Below are positions 1-11,692 of a stretch of DNA of 64,000 nucleotides, piece after piece. The notes under the pieces were generated by a model. The model worked only from the letters and a program-made list of their open reading frames with translations, did not search any database and was not told where the DNA came from. Numbering within the stretch: the stretch's first letter is position 1; every line of letters starts with the position of its first letter. The translations under genes were made by a program, and so were the position numbers. This stretch comes from Chrysopilus asiliformis (lineage: Eukaryota > Arthropoda > Insecta > Diptera > Rhagionidae): contig OZ035962.1 in the NCBI GenBank assembly GCA_964034945.1, positions 22,539,530 to 22,603,529 on the forward strand, given 5' to 3'.

Positions 1-779
1 TTTAATTAAAATTGTTAACTTTATATATTTAACAGGAAAGTCTCGTCGAGTAGATAATTTTAGTATTATTTTTCATTTCCACTTTCCTTTATTTGAAAAA
101 ACTATACAAATTTTTTAATTTCAAAAAAAATTGTGGGGTTTTACATCAAAATAGGCGGAAAACTGCGGAATTCGTGAAGATTGTATTTGCAATTGTAAGA
201 TTTCGAATGCAAATTGCGAAATTTAAGAACCAATCTTGATCTTTTATTTAACAGTTAACCACTACGACTTATTAAAAATCACTAAAGTGCTAAAGTAATA
301 TTAAAAATATATAATTTTTGTAAAGAAATCTGAGTTTTACACAGTTCTGTATTAACAGTGAAAAACTTTGAAATTTTAGGCCAAATTTACTTTTGATTCA
401 AAAACCATACAAAATTTTTTGTGAAAATTGTTAAGCTTAGTATTGTACAGTAGTAACACATATTCCAGAAAAACTGTGAAATACAAAACTGTTTGGAACA
501 AAACTGACAGTAATTTTCACTGTCTGTATGTTTTAACATTTACAAATAGTTGTATTAAACTTGGACTTAGCTTTGCGGAAAACCAGTGGAAAATTGACGG
601 AAAATCGACAATAAGAAGGAAATTAAGAGCACTCCTTTTTTATTCAGGGTCAAATGGAAAATACATAAATGTATTACACACGTAGGTATTTATTATCAAA
701 AGAAAAAGGGAACCGAAATAAAGGAAATATTTTTCCTAGGCAATAATCCGACACCAAGGAAATGCTAAGCGGAGGCACG
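1..779. other. AT-rich non-coding sequence
   Basis: No open frame with coding character, no recognisable repeat end and no promoter-like cluster is visible. The short frames that exist are made of AAA/TTT-rich codons typical of AT-rich intergenic or intronic DNA. Confidence 0.6.
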
Positions 780-1190
780 AAAAATCGTTAATAGGTTCCT
801 TTCAGTTGAACAGCACGCAGCCCAGAGCGCGACAGCACAGGAACAACAGCAGGAGCAGCGGGGGGTTTCTTTTCGACCGTTTTGATGGTGGGAACAGGAG
901 GGGTACGGGTTGTCCTGGCTTTTTCTAGCCTCCTGAATGGTCTGCCATTAAACAGGCACTTTCGTCGTCTTATGCTCAAGTACAAGAAGGAATCCCGGCG
1001 CCCAACAATATGACGATTTTCTTCCTTATCCTGTATCGCTTCCCCTGTCCGCCGCACTCACCATCACCCGCGCGCGTGATCCCTGTTGGTCCTTCTGTTC
1101 TTTCCACAGATTTCTGGCTTGTAGGCGCTCGCTGCTTTGCTTCTGTTGCTGTTGATGTCTCCTTGTTCAGGTTAAATTGCTCCGATAACG
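780..1190. other. GC-rich island, possibly a decayed coding segment
   Basis: This stretch is clearly richer in G+C than its surroundings. Minus-strand frames are open over unusually long stretches: one from about 1190 down to about 995 (Ser/Thr/Lys/Glu-rich) and another from 1057 to 788 ending in a Pro/Ala/Val-rich tail. The two frames differ, as if a frameshift separated them. No splice sites clearly join them and no known family is recognised. It could be a relic of a transposon ORF, a 5' UTR exon, or an isolated GC-rich island. Confidence 0.3.
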
Positions 1191-4100
1191 TTTTCCTATT
1201 TTATTCCCTCTTTATTTATTATTGTACTATTTTTTATATATACACACGTACTATTGTACATCGTCCTGATCCGTTCCTTTTGCACAATCGAAAGTCTTTC
1301 CGCACTTTGCCCAGCAGCCTATATACACAAACAGTCCCATACACAAATATATTTATATCTATCTATAGGGGGAAAAAAACTCAACGAACCTATATTTACA
1401 TAAAGACGTCACAGGGACATTCTGTTATTAAACAGAATTGCTTGAATTTGGATTAATGACTTAACATTCGGAAAACTTAAACACCGATTTGTACGAAATT
1501 CTGTGCGTTTTCGTGGGTTTTCTTACGCTTTGCGGTAGCCGTGAAAATGTGTCACTATTGCTAGTAAGCCACCGATCCCGGAAAATTTTCTGCACTTAAT
1601 ATTTATGTCCGTAAGCGTATCTGTCTATTTGGTCGGCTGATGGTGATCCGATGAAAGTATCCGTTCGACTAAATGGAAAACACCACGAGACGCCGCACTG
1701 AGCCCCATATATTTCTGTGCCCAGAGAGTTTTCCCGTTGCGATAAAGCGTCGAGCTTCTGGATTGTAAATCGGGTTGGGATTTGGGGTGGCGAACATGAA
1801 ACACTGCTGTCCACGGCAACGGAATAGAACATAGAAGCATTCGCACGTGGAATGGAATGGAACGAAACACACAACTTTAACCGAAGAACAACAACATTAT
1901 GTTTTGGTATAGAGCATAAAAGCAGCATATACCGGAAACCTTTAGCAAAATTCTATTCGGGGGGGATTTTGGCGTGAGAATTAAATACTATCGAGACATA
2001 GAATCGACCCAGACCTAACCGAGGAGAGCCACAGCCAAAGTGGAGACAGATTGGCCAAACACTTCGTATAGATCTACGATTATTAACCCTTTGCCACAGC
2101 AACGTTCACATGTGTGTCTAGCATATGTTACTCAATAATTGAGATTTTCCTCTTGCGTGCAAAAATTCTCATAAAACGAAGCGATACTAGTAACCAAGAA
2201 GGTAAACATTAGTCCCTTTGGATCTGCATTAACCAGTATTTTTCATAGTGTGTGGTGGAAATGTGAGAAAAGTGGGAAAATCGTGTTCGCTACTGCGCGA
2301 AAAGTCGACACATTTATAACAATTGACTGTTGCCAGCAACACTTCCAAAGTTGATTTTTGTGTGATGTTGTTTTAGCCAGGGTTTTCGTTTACTGCTAGT
2401 AAATTACTTAATCAACTTTAAGAGGGGAAAAACCAAACTTGGCACGGCGCTAAAAATCGCAAAAACTGCTAAATCGAGTGCGAAATTTGTCGATTTGTCA
2501 AACTACAAAAAAAAACTTGTAAAGGCATCGTTTTGTAGGGCCTTAAATTGCAGGAAAAAATCTGGTAAGACCTCGCTTTTTGTAGGGTCAAAAAATACGG
2601 AATAAAATCTGGTCGAAGCGCAAAATTTGTAAGGCTAATAGCGAGTTTCACAAAACTTTTTGCGGCTGCTAATCGAAGTAAAACTCGCCGTAAAAATCGC
2701 AAAAAACGGGTAAATTTCGAAAAGTGTGTGGTTAAAAATTACAGGGAAAAATCTGGCAAGACTGCGAAATTAGTTGAGGAAAAATTCTAAAGAAAACTTC
2801 AAAAATATAATTAATATCTGATGTAAACAGCACATGGCTTTCTTATGCAAAATCTAAATTCACCTGCGGTGCATTTTATCAAACAATTTTCAATAGTGGG
2901 ATGTTTGTTTCTAAAACGTAATTTTTGTGGTATTTTGAAATTATATAATCACAAACAAAAATTGAGACAGACCCTTTTACCTCTGATCGGGTTTTCAAAA
3001 TCTTCACGACTAATTTTACTTCCCCGCCCCTCCCAACCCACACACCCTCTTCAACCAAGCGGAATTCTTTTATTATAGAAAATTTCAAAATATCACTGTT
3101 TGATATTGTGAATGGCAGTCATTAAATATACAAAATATCAAAATATGGAAAATTCTCTCTAATCCGCCACTCGTAAATAACATTTTCTGTTACATACCAA
3201 ATGATAACATACCCAAGAGCCATTTCGTGATATCATTCTGTTTTTTATACTAAAAGAGTTCTCCTATCTTAATATGGCTCCGAATAGCTGCCTAAACTTT
3301 TGTGGTTTATTTAAAATTGCAAAGCATATGCTTTGAGTAGATTTAAATGCTATGAAAATTTAGCAACTGAAACCGCGATCGCTTAATTTACATATTTGTA
3401 AAGTGCAGCCATGTTTCCCATTTGATAACAAATATTGGGCTCACATTGTATTAAAATTAGATACTCGTACAAATGAAAATTAATACAAATAACACAACAA
3501 TTTATTTCAAATGTACAGGAAGCACGAGCACAATTCAATCCGTAAATCATTTATCTTGTTTTGAACATCTGAGACATTCTGCCTTTAATATGAAATGTTT
3601 TATCAAGAGACCAGTGTGTCATCTCATCACGAAAATATTCAACCGCCCACTCTTGTTATTATCAAATACAATAAAAGCATTCACATTTTTTTTTTGCACA
3701 GCATAATCAATTTGCAGAAATTTCTTTCAGTTAATTTCTGTAAGAATTCTTTCCTTTTTTTATACTTCTTATCGATTTAATGAATTTTTGAAAGAATTTG
3801 ATAAGCAAATTTCAGATAGAACAACTGGAAAAAGGTTGCCTTAATAAAAAAATTGAAATTTTTTATGAAATATTATAAAATTCCTAGAAAAGTCAGTAAA
3901 AAATTTCCATAAGAAAAATGCCTTGAATAATTAGAAATATATTAACAACCGCAGGGAGTGGTCGCGAAGTGGTACTAGTACTATTATAATTGCCAGACCA
4001 TCCGAATTATGTACATACATTCAGAACGATCCGTTTTTGTTGAAATTGTCCGTTTTTATTGAACTTCGCGCAAAAAAATGTTTCAACATTTTCGTAGTTA

Positions 4101-7100
4101 ATTTACAGTTTATTTCTAATCTCTTGCTTTTACTACCAGTTTTTGCTGAAACCTAGTAAAAATATAACTACAATAAGTACAATAAATTTTACTGTTCTTT
4201 CCCAGTAAATAAAGTTTCCTGTTTCTCTCAAAAAAATTTACTGTAGTTTAGTAAATTTTACTGGGAAACAGTAAAAAAGAATATTTACTGTTTTCCCAGT
4301 AACATCAAAAAGGAAAATTATGGTCACATGGATTTAGCTGAAAAATTGCAATTTTCTCGAAAACAGTGAATTCTATTGAAAAATTTATAAAGGTAAAATT
4401 TGTTTAGAATAGGATTTTACATAACTCATCCATACATCGAAATCCAATCGGGCTACTCCTGTCCCCCTCTCCTATAAAAATGGATTTTTTTAAATAAATA
4501 TTTTCTGTTATCATATAGAGTATTCGACGATTGGCCCCTGGCAATTGTAGCTTTTCTTATGTTTTTATCCAGATTTTTGGAGAATTTTTTAGGAAGAAAA
4601 TCAATTTAATTGAGCTGCCTGCTAAAGTTTAAATCGAGTAGTTTTAACTTTTTTTTAATGTTCAAAAGTGACATCAAAACCCAGCAATATTTAACATTAA
4701 TAAACTTACCACATTAGAAATATGAATCAGGTTTATAAAATTGCCGAATTTCATCTTCAGTAATAATCGAAGAAATCTCAGGGCCATAAACAATATCTCG
4801 CTAAAAATATTTTTTATTCAAATTTACTGTCTCTTCAATAAATAATTAAATTAATAACAAAAGTGTCATAAATTTTGATGACTGATTCAACAAAACAATG
4901 AGAATTCCGTAAAATACAAATGAAATCTTTAGACATTTTTGAAAGTGGAACTCATAGAATGCCTTCCATCTTCTCCTGCCTAGCATCCTGATAATGATTG
5001 ATGAATTCTTTAAGAAAAACGAAGGTCATAAACGAATTTAGTAAAATCGACGCTAACATTTCTCTATAATAAAGTGATATAATTAATAGACTTTATAAGG
5101 GAAATTTTTTATTTAAATATGAAAAAAAAATTAAAAATCGTAAAATGAAAAATTGATTTTCCATTATTTTCACTTTCACGCAATGAAGTGAAAAGCGTAG
5201 AAAAGCAAAACAGCAATTTGTTATGATTTTTTCAAAACCCATTTAAAAGAATGGTCCTGGGATACTCGTAATAATCACCTTCACGTTATTAAAAATCATC
5301 GCTTTTTGCCTTTGGTTTCTACGAGTATATCCTAAGGCTATTTGGCTAGCTGCGATTACATGTTTGCCTGATACAGTACAGAACTGACTCTCCATTGAAT
5401 CTTTTTCGCTTGAGTGGAAAGATGAAAAAAAACTCATTTAAAAATTAATTCATTTAATTACTGTCTGTCATGCTTTCATAGGCAGGGCGATTTTAATAGC
5501 CTAAAGTCAGACGGTGAGCAGGACACCCTCGTTCAAATTAATGCACTCCGTGTATCCTGATGGCTTTACCGCCAGACATGTCGGTCGCAAACCTATTTAA
5601 CCCTTGGGGTTGCTTCGTTACCAAATCAAGGGTTTTCACAGCCATCTAACCAGGGTCGGATCTAGACGTGAAAACACTCCCTAATACAATCGATCCGAAT
5701 AAAAATATATGCAACATTATGGAACCAGAACTTGGTTAAAAATGAAAACATAAGAAAAAACTGAAATCGTCAAATACTCTATATGAGAACAGACTGAATT
5801 TTGATTTAAAAAAGATATATTTGTATAAGGGAGGAAGGAAGAAGTGGTCCATTTACAGTTCAGGTGGTAAATTTATGTAATTTTCGCGCTTTACGAGGTT
5901 TTAAACGATTCCATGAAGCCTCTTATTAAAAAGGCTACCTTATTCATATTTTTTGTCATGATAAACACACCCAAAAAAATTGATAAAATTAATTTTTTTA
6001 GGTTCAAAATTAATCACACATTTTTCAATATGATAAAAATAATGTTAATTTTATCAAATTTAAAAAAAATTGTTGGTGCATTGTCAGAAAGAACATCGTT
6101 TGACGAATCTAAAAGAATATTATTTAATTCTTTTCTATTTTTTATGGACTTTTCTTATTTTCAGTAACAAATTTTAATTTTTTTGAAAGTCTTCATAAAG
6201 TAAATTTGTAACTGCTAAATATAAATAAAGGTTTTACCCTTTGAGGCACGCATTTTTCAGAAAGTCCGAATCATATGAAAATTTATATGAGGTTCAAAAT
6301 ACCGGATCCAAGATGGCGGACGTAAACAAGAAAAACTGCGATAATTTCGATGACAATGGATATTGTGGGGTATTTCTGGTCAGTGATGAATTTGTCGGAA
6401 TCTGCGTTCCAAATTCTAAAATTAGTTTTCCGAGATGGCGGGTTCAAGATGACTGACCATAGAATTTTTATTAAGTTAGCTAAAATTGTACTCTGGCCAG
6501 TTTTTTAAAGGATTTCTTTAACTATTTGGTAGTCTTTCCGGTAATATTATAGCTCTGAATGGGATTTGGCTAGATTTAAAATTTTGCGTAAATGCGTTTT
6601 TGTAACTATGTTTATAAGATTCGAACAAATTTTCTCGGAAACGGCGCACCACATAAAAAAAAATTTGCCATATATCATAATCCAATTAATTCAAGCCAAT
6701 AGGTGCAACCGTTTATTGAAACAGGTCCAGATCCGACCCTGTTATCAACCCTGAAATTTAATGTTGAAAGACCTGCTTTAAATCATGCTCCCGATGGTCA
6801 TGACTCACTTCCGACAAGCAACGTAACAGATCGCAACGTCACGGTATTGCAAAAACAAACAACGAAAGCATTTTACCGTTATTTCCCCTAAATGAAACAT
6901 TTTGCGAAAGTACTCAACCATATAGCCTAGATGCAAACGGCTCTGAGGTACACATTCAAAAAAAAAAGGTACAAATAAAAAATTAAACCATCCATATTAC
7001 TCGTCGTAACATAACGTTTTCATACGTTCGACTGGCTGTGAAATGAGGCGAATTCTAAATAGGGGTAGAACAAGGCGCTAAACTGTCTATGCCCACGCAA

Positions 7101-7696
7101 CAATTTAGGGGATGGGAGATCAGTTTCTTAATTATTCCTCAAGAACATTGGGGTGTAACAAATGAATGCGTACTTAAAACGAAATATGTTGATATTTTAC
7201 CTGAAATGCCGGCAAAAAACGCAAAAAGGAAGCATAAAAGAGAATATAATAAATAATAAGAGGGTAATAAAAATAACCCCCTCATTCAATATTTCAAGGT
7301 CAAAATTTGATTATGACCATTCAGACCTGCCTCTGATGCCCCTAGTGTCCATTCATCCCTTACTTTGTGTTGCGATAATGTTAGAATTCTGTCAGTCATG
7401 AACATAACAAGACGACGGACGGCTGATTGAATGCGTATTTGCACAAAAGGACAAAAAATAAACAACGATGAGTTATTGGTTCTATTTCTTCCACAGTAAC
7501 TTTCGAGTCATTGGAGTAGGGGGATTGGATGTTACAAAAGATGAAGGAAAAAAGTAAGTCAGCCTAAGGCTCTATTTTCGCTCCCTATTTTCCTATTTAG
7601 CCCCATTGATCCCATTTACCCTAAATATTTTTTACATCACTTATTCTTAAGCTTTCTTCCTTTCTCTCTCTCTTGTGTGCTCTCGATTTTTCATTC
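1191..7696. other. Gene-poor AT-rich region with repeat fragments
   Basis: No gene is supported. Fragments of dispersed repeats are visible. Around 4410-4570 there is a reverse-oriented copy of the family seen at 18.3-20.1 kb. Around 4140-4320 lies a cluster of TTACTG/CAGTAA inverted motifs. At 6240-6460 sits a repeat with the 'aagatggcgg' motif. At 5460-5660 there is a relatively GC-rich patch of unknown origin. The rest is simple AT-rich sequence. Confidence 0.5.
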
Positions 7697-7704
7697 TTCT
7701 AGAC

Positions 7705-7903
7705 CAGTGGTTCCCAAACTCTTATGGTCCACGGACCCCTTTTCATAGTCAAAACTTGCCCACGGACCCCTTTTCTACATAAAAGCTACATAAATGCATA
7801 ATAGAAAAATTACAAATTTAACTTTGATGTCTTGAATGGTAAATGGTGACGTAAAAATAAAATATAAATAACACATTTTGATGAAGAAGTATTTATTGAA
7901 ATC

Positions 7904-7934
<31 letters not shown>

Positions 7935-8889
7935 TGTTTGTGAGTAGCAACCGCAAATCCCCACAAGTACTAATTTCTAGTCGGTTTCTTTTTTTTTGTG
8001 ATGAGGCTCATAGCGGCACTGAATCTACGTTCTACCAAATAGGAAGACGGAAAAGCAATCAACAGCTTCTGTTATTTATTTTAACTTCCATATTAACGCG
8101 TATTTTGTGTCAATTTGACACAATTTTCGAATTCAAATCCACTTATTTCTTTGTTTTTTTTTTATTAAATTGATCTGAGATTTTGGCGCAAGGTAAAAAT
8201 CGTATATGAATTTTTAATTTTTCTAATTGGCTTTACAGTTAGGTGTCACATGGTTGCTGTACAAAAAATTCCCTTAATCTGTCGTTCATGTGTCAAATTG
8301 ACACAATGGTAAAAACTTAAACATTACGCTGCGCCAACAAGATGTTTCATGCACATTTTTTATTTGAATTGAAATGGTATCAACAGGAATACAATTTGCC
8401 ATTGTTTCCAAAAAAAAATCTTATTCCAATGTCCACAGTGTACGATGTGATAAATGTGTAAAATCTACTTGTCCATCTCACCGTTTCACAATCTGTGAAA
8501 AATGTGGAACCAACGTTCAATTTTCTTGATTCCTTTTTTATGTAATTTTGTATGTTATCAATAAGAACAAATTATTTTTTTTTGCTTTTCTCAATAAAAA
8601 AAATAATGATCAATCGAGAAAACTTAATTTTGTTACAATTAACACTAAAAATATGGGATTTTCTGGTATTGTGTCAATTTGACACATGAAATACTTTTAA
8701 GTAACTTTAAATGAGTTACGGATGAGGGTTAATAAAAATGTGTCACAATTTTTTTTATTTTATATTAAACCTTGCGCGGACCCCCTGACGTTGTTCAGGG
8801 ACCCCCAAATCAATTTTAATTTTCCACGGACCCCCTGAATGATCCCGGGGACCCCTGGGGGTCCGTAGGGACCACTTTGGGAACCACTG
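7705..8889. mobile_element. hAT superfamily element, non-autonomous
   Basis: The ends are an inverted repeat starting CAGTGGTTCCCAAA at 7705 and finishing with its complement at 8889. Both sides are flanked by the identical 8-bp sequence TTCTAGAC (7697-7704 and 8890-8897), a target-site duplication. The TIR type and 8-bp TSD are diagnostic of hAT (Charlie/Tip-like). Both subterminal regions carry repeated 'cggaccccc' blocks. No hAT transposase is present. The interior instead holds a 28-base A run (7907-7934) and a piggyBac-like remnant, so this is a non-autonomous element with foreign cargo. The perfect TSD suggests fairly recent insertion. Confidence 0.93.
8080..8732 (+). pseudogene. piggyBac-like transposase C-terminal remnant inside the hAT element
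   Basis: From about 8425 to the TGA at 8527-8529 the plus strand encodes a short Cys-rich tail with spacing C-x2-C-x4-C-x2-H-x4-C-x2-C (first Cys codon at 8446). This is the cross-brace zinc finger that ends piggyBac transposases. No upstream DDD catalytic domain survives. The 15-bp palindrome gtgtcaatttgacac, or a one-base variant, occurs three times (8107-8121, 8290-8304, 8671-8685). A GAGGG-TTAA junction at 8724-8732 resembles a piggyBac end with its TTAA target. The left boundary near 8080-8096 is uncertain. Confidence 0.65.
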
Positions 8890-8897
8890 TTCTAGAC

Positions 8898-11570
8898 ATT
8901 TCTGACAGCTATAAATAGGGGCAGAATATTTTCTCAACCAACAACAACAACAGTCCACAGGACATTCTCATGAGATTCCCCTTTACACAAATTTCCCCTG
9001 TCATGCAGCAGCGATGTGGAGAAATCAGGACGAAATCCTTGAATTGAGCATGCGTTCGTTATAGGCTGATTCCATTTATCTAAATGTCAACTTTTCTCCT
9101 AACCGGAAATTTCATTCATTATATCTCACTCTCATAATTTTGACATTTACTCAATACCATGAAGAATTACCCTTTGTTTGGCGAGTGTCCTTTCAAGAAA
9201 TAGGAAAATTGCTAAATCAAGATAATGCGTTTGACTTGAATACTGCTACTGCGGTATTTCTTATTTCAAGTTACAGCAGAAAATTGTTGCATACATTTAA
9301 ATGGTAAATTTTCACCTATCCAAGGTACCTATACAAACGTGTACGACTTTATCATTTCAGATACTGCCAATTTTCGAATATTTGAACAGGAAGGAAATTA
9401 CGATTTGTTATCCGTCCTGAACCAAAACATTATTCGACTTAATTGAAAAGTTTTATTGCGGTTCAATAATGCGGATACGTTTTGTAACTTTTCATCCTTT
9501 TACGATTTCTTTGTTCGTCGATTATCTGCACGTTTCTATCTTAATTTTCATAAATTGTAATTGGAAACGACTTCATTTTACCTTTTGTTTGTTGCCATCC
9601 GTTTTATAAATTGGTAAGATACGTCCTAATATTTTTTCTGTATTGGGGATGTGAGACAACAATAAACGATGTTCTATCACGGCGCCATCTAAAACCCTAA
9701 TGAAACAATTAACCTACGGATTTTATTTGTAAGAAGGGTGACAAATTACGAGGGTATTTTTATCTTGCATTACTGAACTAATTTACTTTGATTGTTTGGG
9801 GGTTATGAACTTTTGTTAATGGATTGTATCCCTCAGAAAACTATTTTCGTCAATAAATTACTGTTTTTAAATTATTTTATTTTATTGAAGGTATTTTAAT
9901 CAACATTTTTACATCTTAGCCCCCCGGTGTCAGGTGCGAATAAGGTAATTTTCGCTAGGGACTGTGCAGCTCTTAAGTTAAATCTTCGCGCCGTATTCTG
10001 TTTAAAAATTTCACATTTCTTAATTCCTTTTTCTTGGTTTTCGTCCAGCTGAAGATTTATTTTCAACATAAATTTGTTGTTTCGTTGGTGTTCCGTTTCA
10101 GCCATCCACTCTCTCTCCCCGCTCATATTGTCACAGATTGACCGAAACAAAATAAGGTCACCCTATGTATAAGCCATCTTATCTGTAATTGCTACTACTC
10201 CTCCTATATTCTTATCTTCGCTCTCTTTTCCATTTAGCTTATTTTCTTAGTAAATGTTCAATTGATCCAAAAAGCCAAGGTAAGATAGTGTATCATATTT
10301 TCTTGATTCGACAAATTTTCTCGCGTGAGCGTAATTATAAATTAAAAAAAAAGTATTTCGCATTTTGTACTTTAAATTTGTGTCACTGATTTGCTTTTTT
10401 TATAAATTTCACATAGTATTCGGGTATTTACCTAATGCCCATAATGTTTTATAGAGCAATAGCCATTAAAATGGTAATAAATAAAAGTTCAAATGGTACC
10501 GTAGCACAACTTAATATGACCACCATGTCCAAAGATGGATGAGCAATCGGAACGTTGAGCTGAATTTTAAAGCAGGTAACCAACCTGTAATTATGAAAGC
10601 AAAAGTTACGGCTTAATCGACAGTTACATATGTTGAACAAGTGACAAAATAAGAAACATGTAAAACATACCCACAATTACAAACAAATATTAACCTTGAA
10701 CTAATAACGACCGGAGCAAAGTGTAGAAAAGAAAACAAATTGAAACATTTGTAGAAATTGTTTTGAGGATCCTCCCAATAACTCCATTAATCTAGAGACT
10801 TTGGCAACAAGCCCCATTCATCAAAATCAAATGCCCGGTGCGAAAAAAAAAAATACAAAAAAAAGTAACAATAAGCAATAGGTAAAGTTTAACTGAAGAA
10901 GCAGCCAAGAAAAAACTTTCTACATTTACGATGTTTTAAATGCAAACACAATGTTTGGCCAAGTTTTTAAAGAAAAATTGTGTAACAAGTTTTTTGTATG
11001 GTCATCCGACATTTGTCGTCATTGTCCGACTATGTCCACAACCAATTCTAAGTCGATTTCGGATGATTTGCCCAACAATATCACCATTCAAACGAAGAAC
11101 ATTATTACGTTATTATTTAAACATAAATTTTCACTTTTTTTTAGTAAATCTCCGGTATGTTTATCTTACCTGTTCCTATGCTTCTATGCTGACCGACCAC
11201 TCTGGCAAACGATTTGTTTATTTAACATCATCAGGTGCTTAAGAAAATTCTTCTCAACCGGATACTAATAGAATATAATCATAGTCACAAGTAATGCAAT
11301 CATAATTCAAACACGGATTTAATGTCGTCCGGATGAAGTTTATTTCAATCTCGAAAAACCACGAAAAAAATTAGTTTTTTTTTTAAATTTTATTTATTCA
11401 ATTTTTTCTCTCATCGTTTTTGTCGGTTTTTGTGATTTGCACATTTTTTGTTCGCATAACTTAAATATTAAACATAATTAATTTGACCTAAGATGCTAAA
11501 ATAATGTACAAATTCTATAATCTAATTTCTTAAAGCTATTTTTGTCGTGATACACGTTGGTGATTTTTTT
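8898..11570. other. Non-coding AT-rich sequence
   Basis: No gene supported. A 75-100-residue frame exists on the minus strand at 9896-10150 and overlapping ones on the plus strand at 10940-11268, but none has a signal peptide, domain or splice context that would support a gene. Confidence 0.5.
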
Positions 11571-11692
11571 TTTGTCTGTGGGCTTTTATTTTTAAATGGC
11601 TAATACGGCTAAGAAGTCATTTTGTACTCTTACCAGCTGGAATTTAATAATTTATCAGTAATCTTAATTTATTTTAAATTAAAAAAAATTGC

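Noticed and set aside
5461..5660. GC-richer patch suspected to be a SINE or tRNA-derived element
   Set aside because: No convincing tRNA cloverleaf, A/B boxes or poly-A tail could be traced.
6241..6456. 71-codon frame with KMADVNKKNCD
   Set aside because: Contains the aagatggcgg motif common in dispersed arthropod repeats; no gene context.
7907..7934. 28-base A run considered as a retroposon tail
   Set aside because: Lies inside the hAT element with no retroposon upstream and no separate target duplication; more likely a simple homopolymer or sequencing-prone tract.
9896..10150. 84-codon minus-strand frame with a balanced composition
   Set aside because: No start context, splice partner or homology; length compatible with chance.
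10940..11268. Two overlapping plus-strand frames of about 100 codons
   Set aside because: Different frames open over the same DNA, which points to chance rather than coding.
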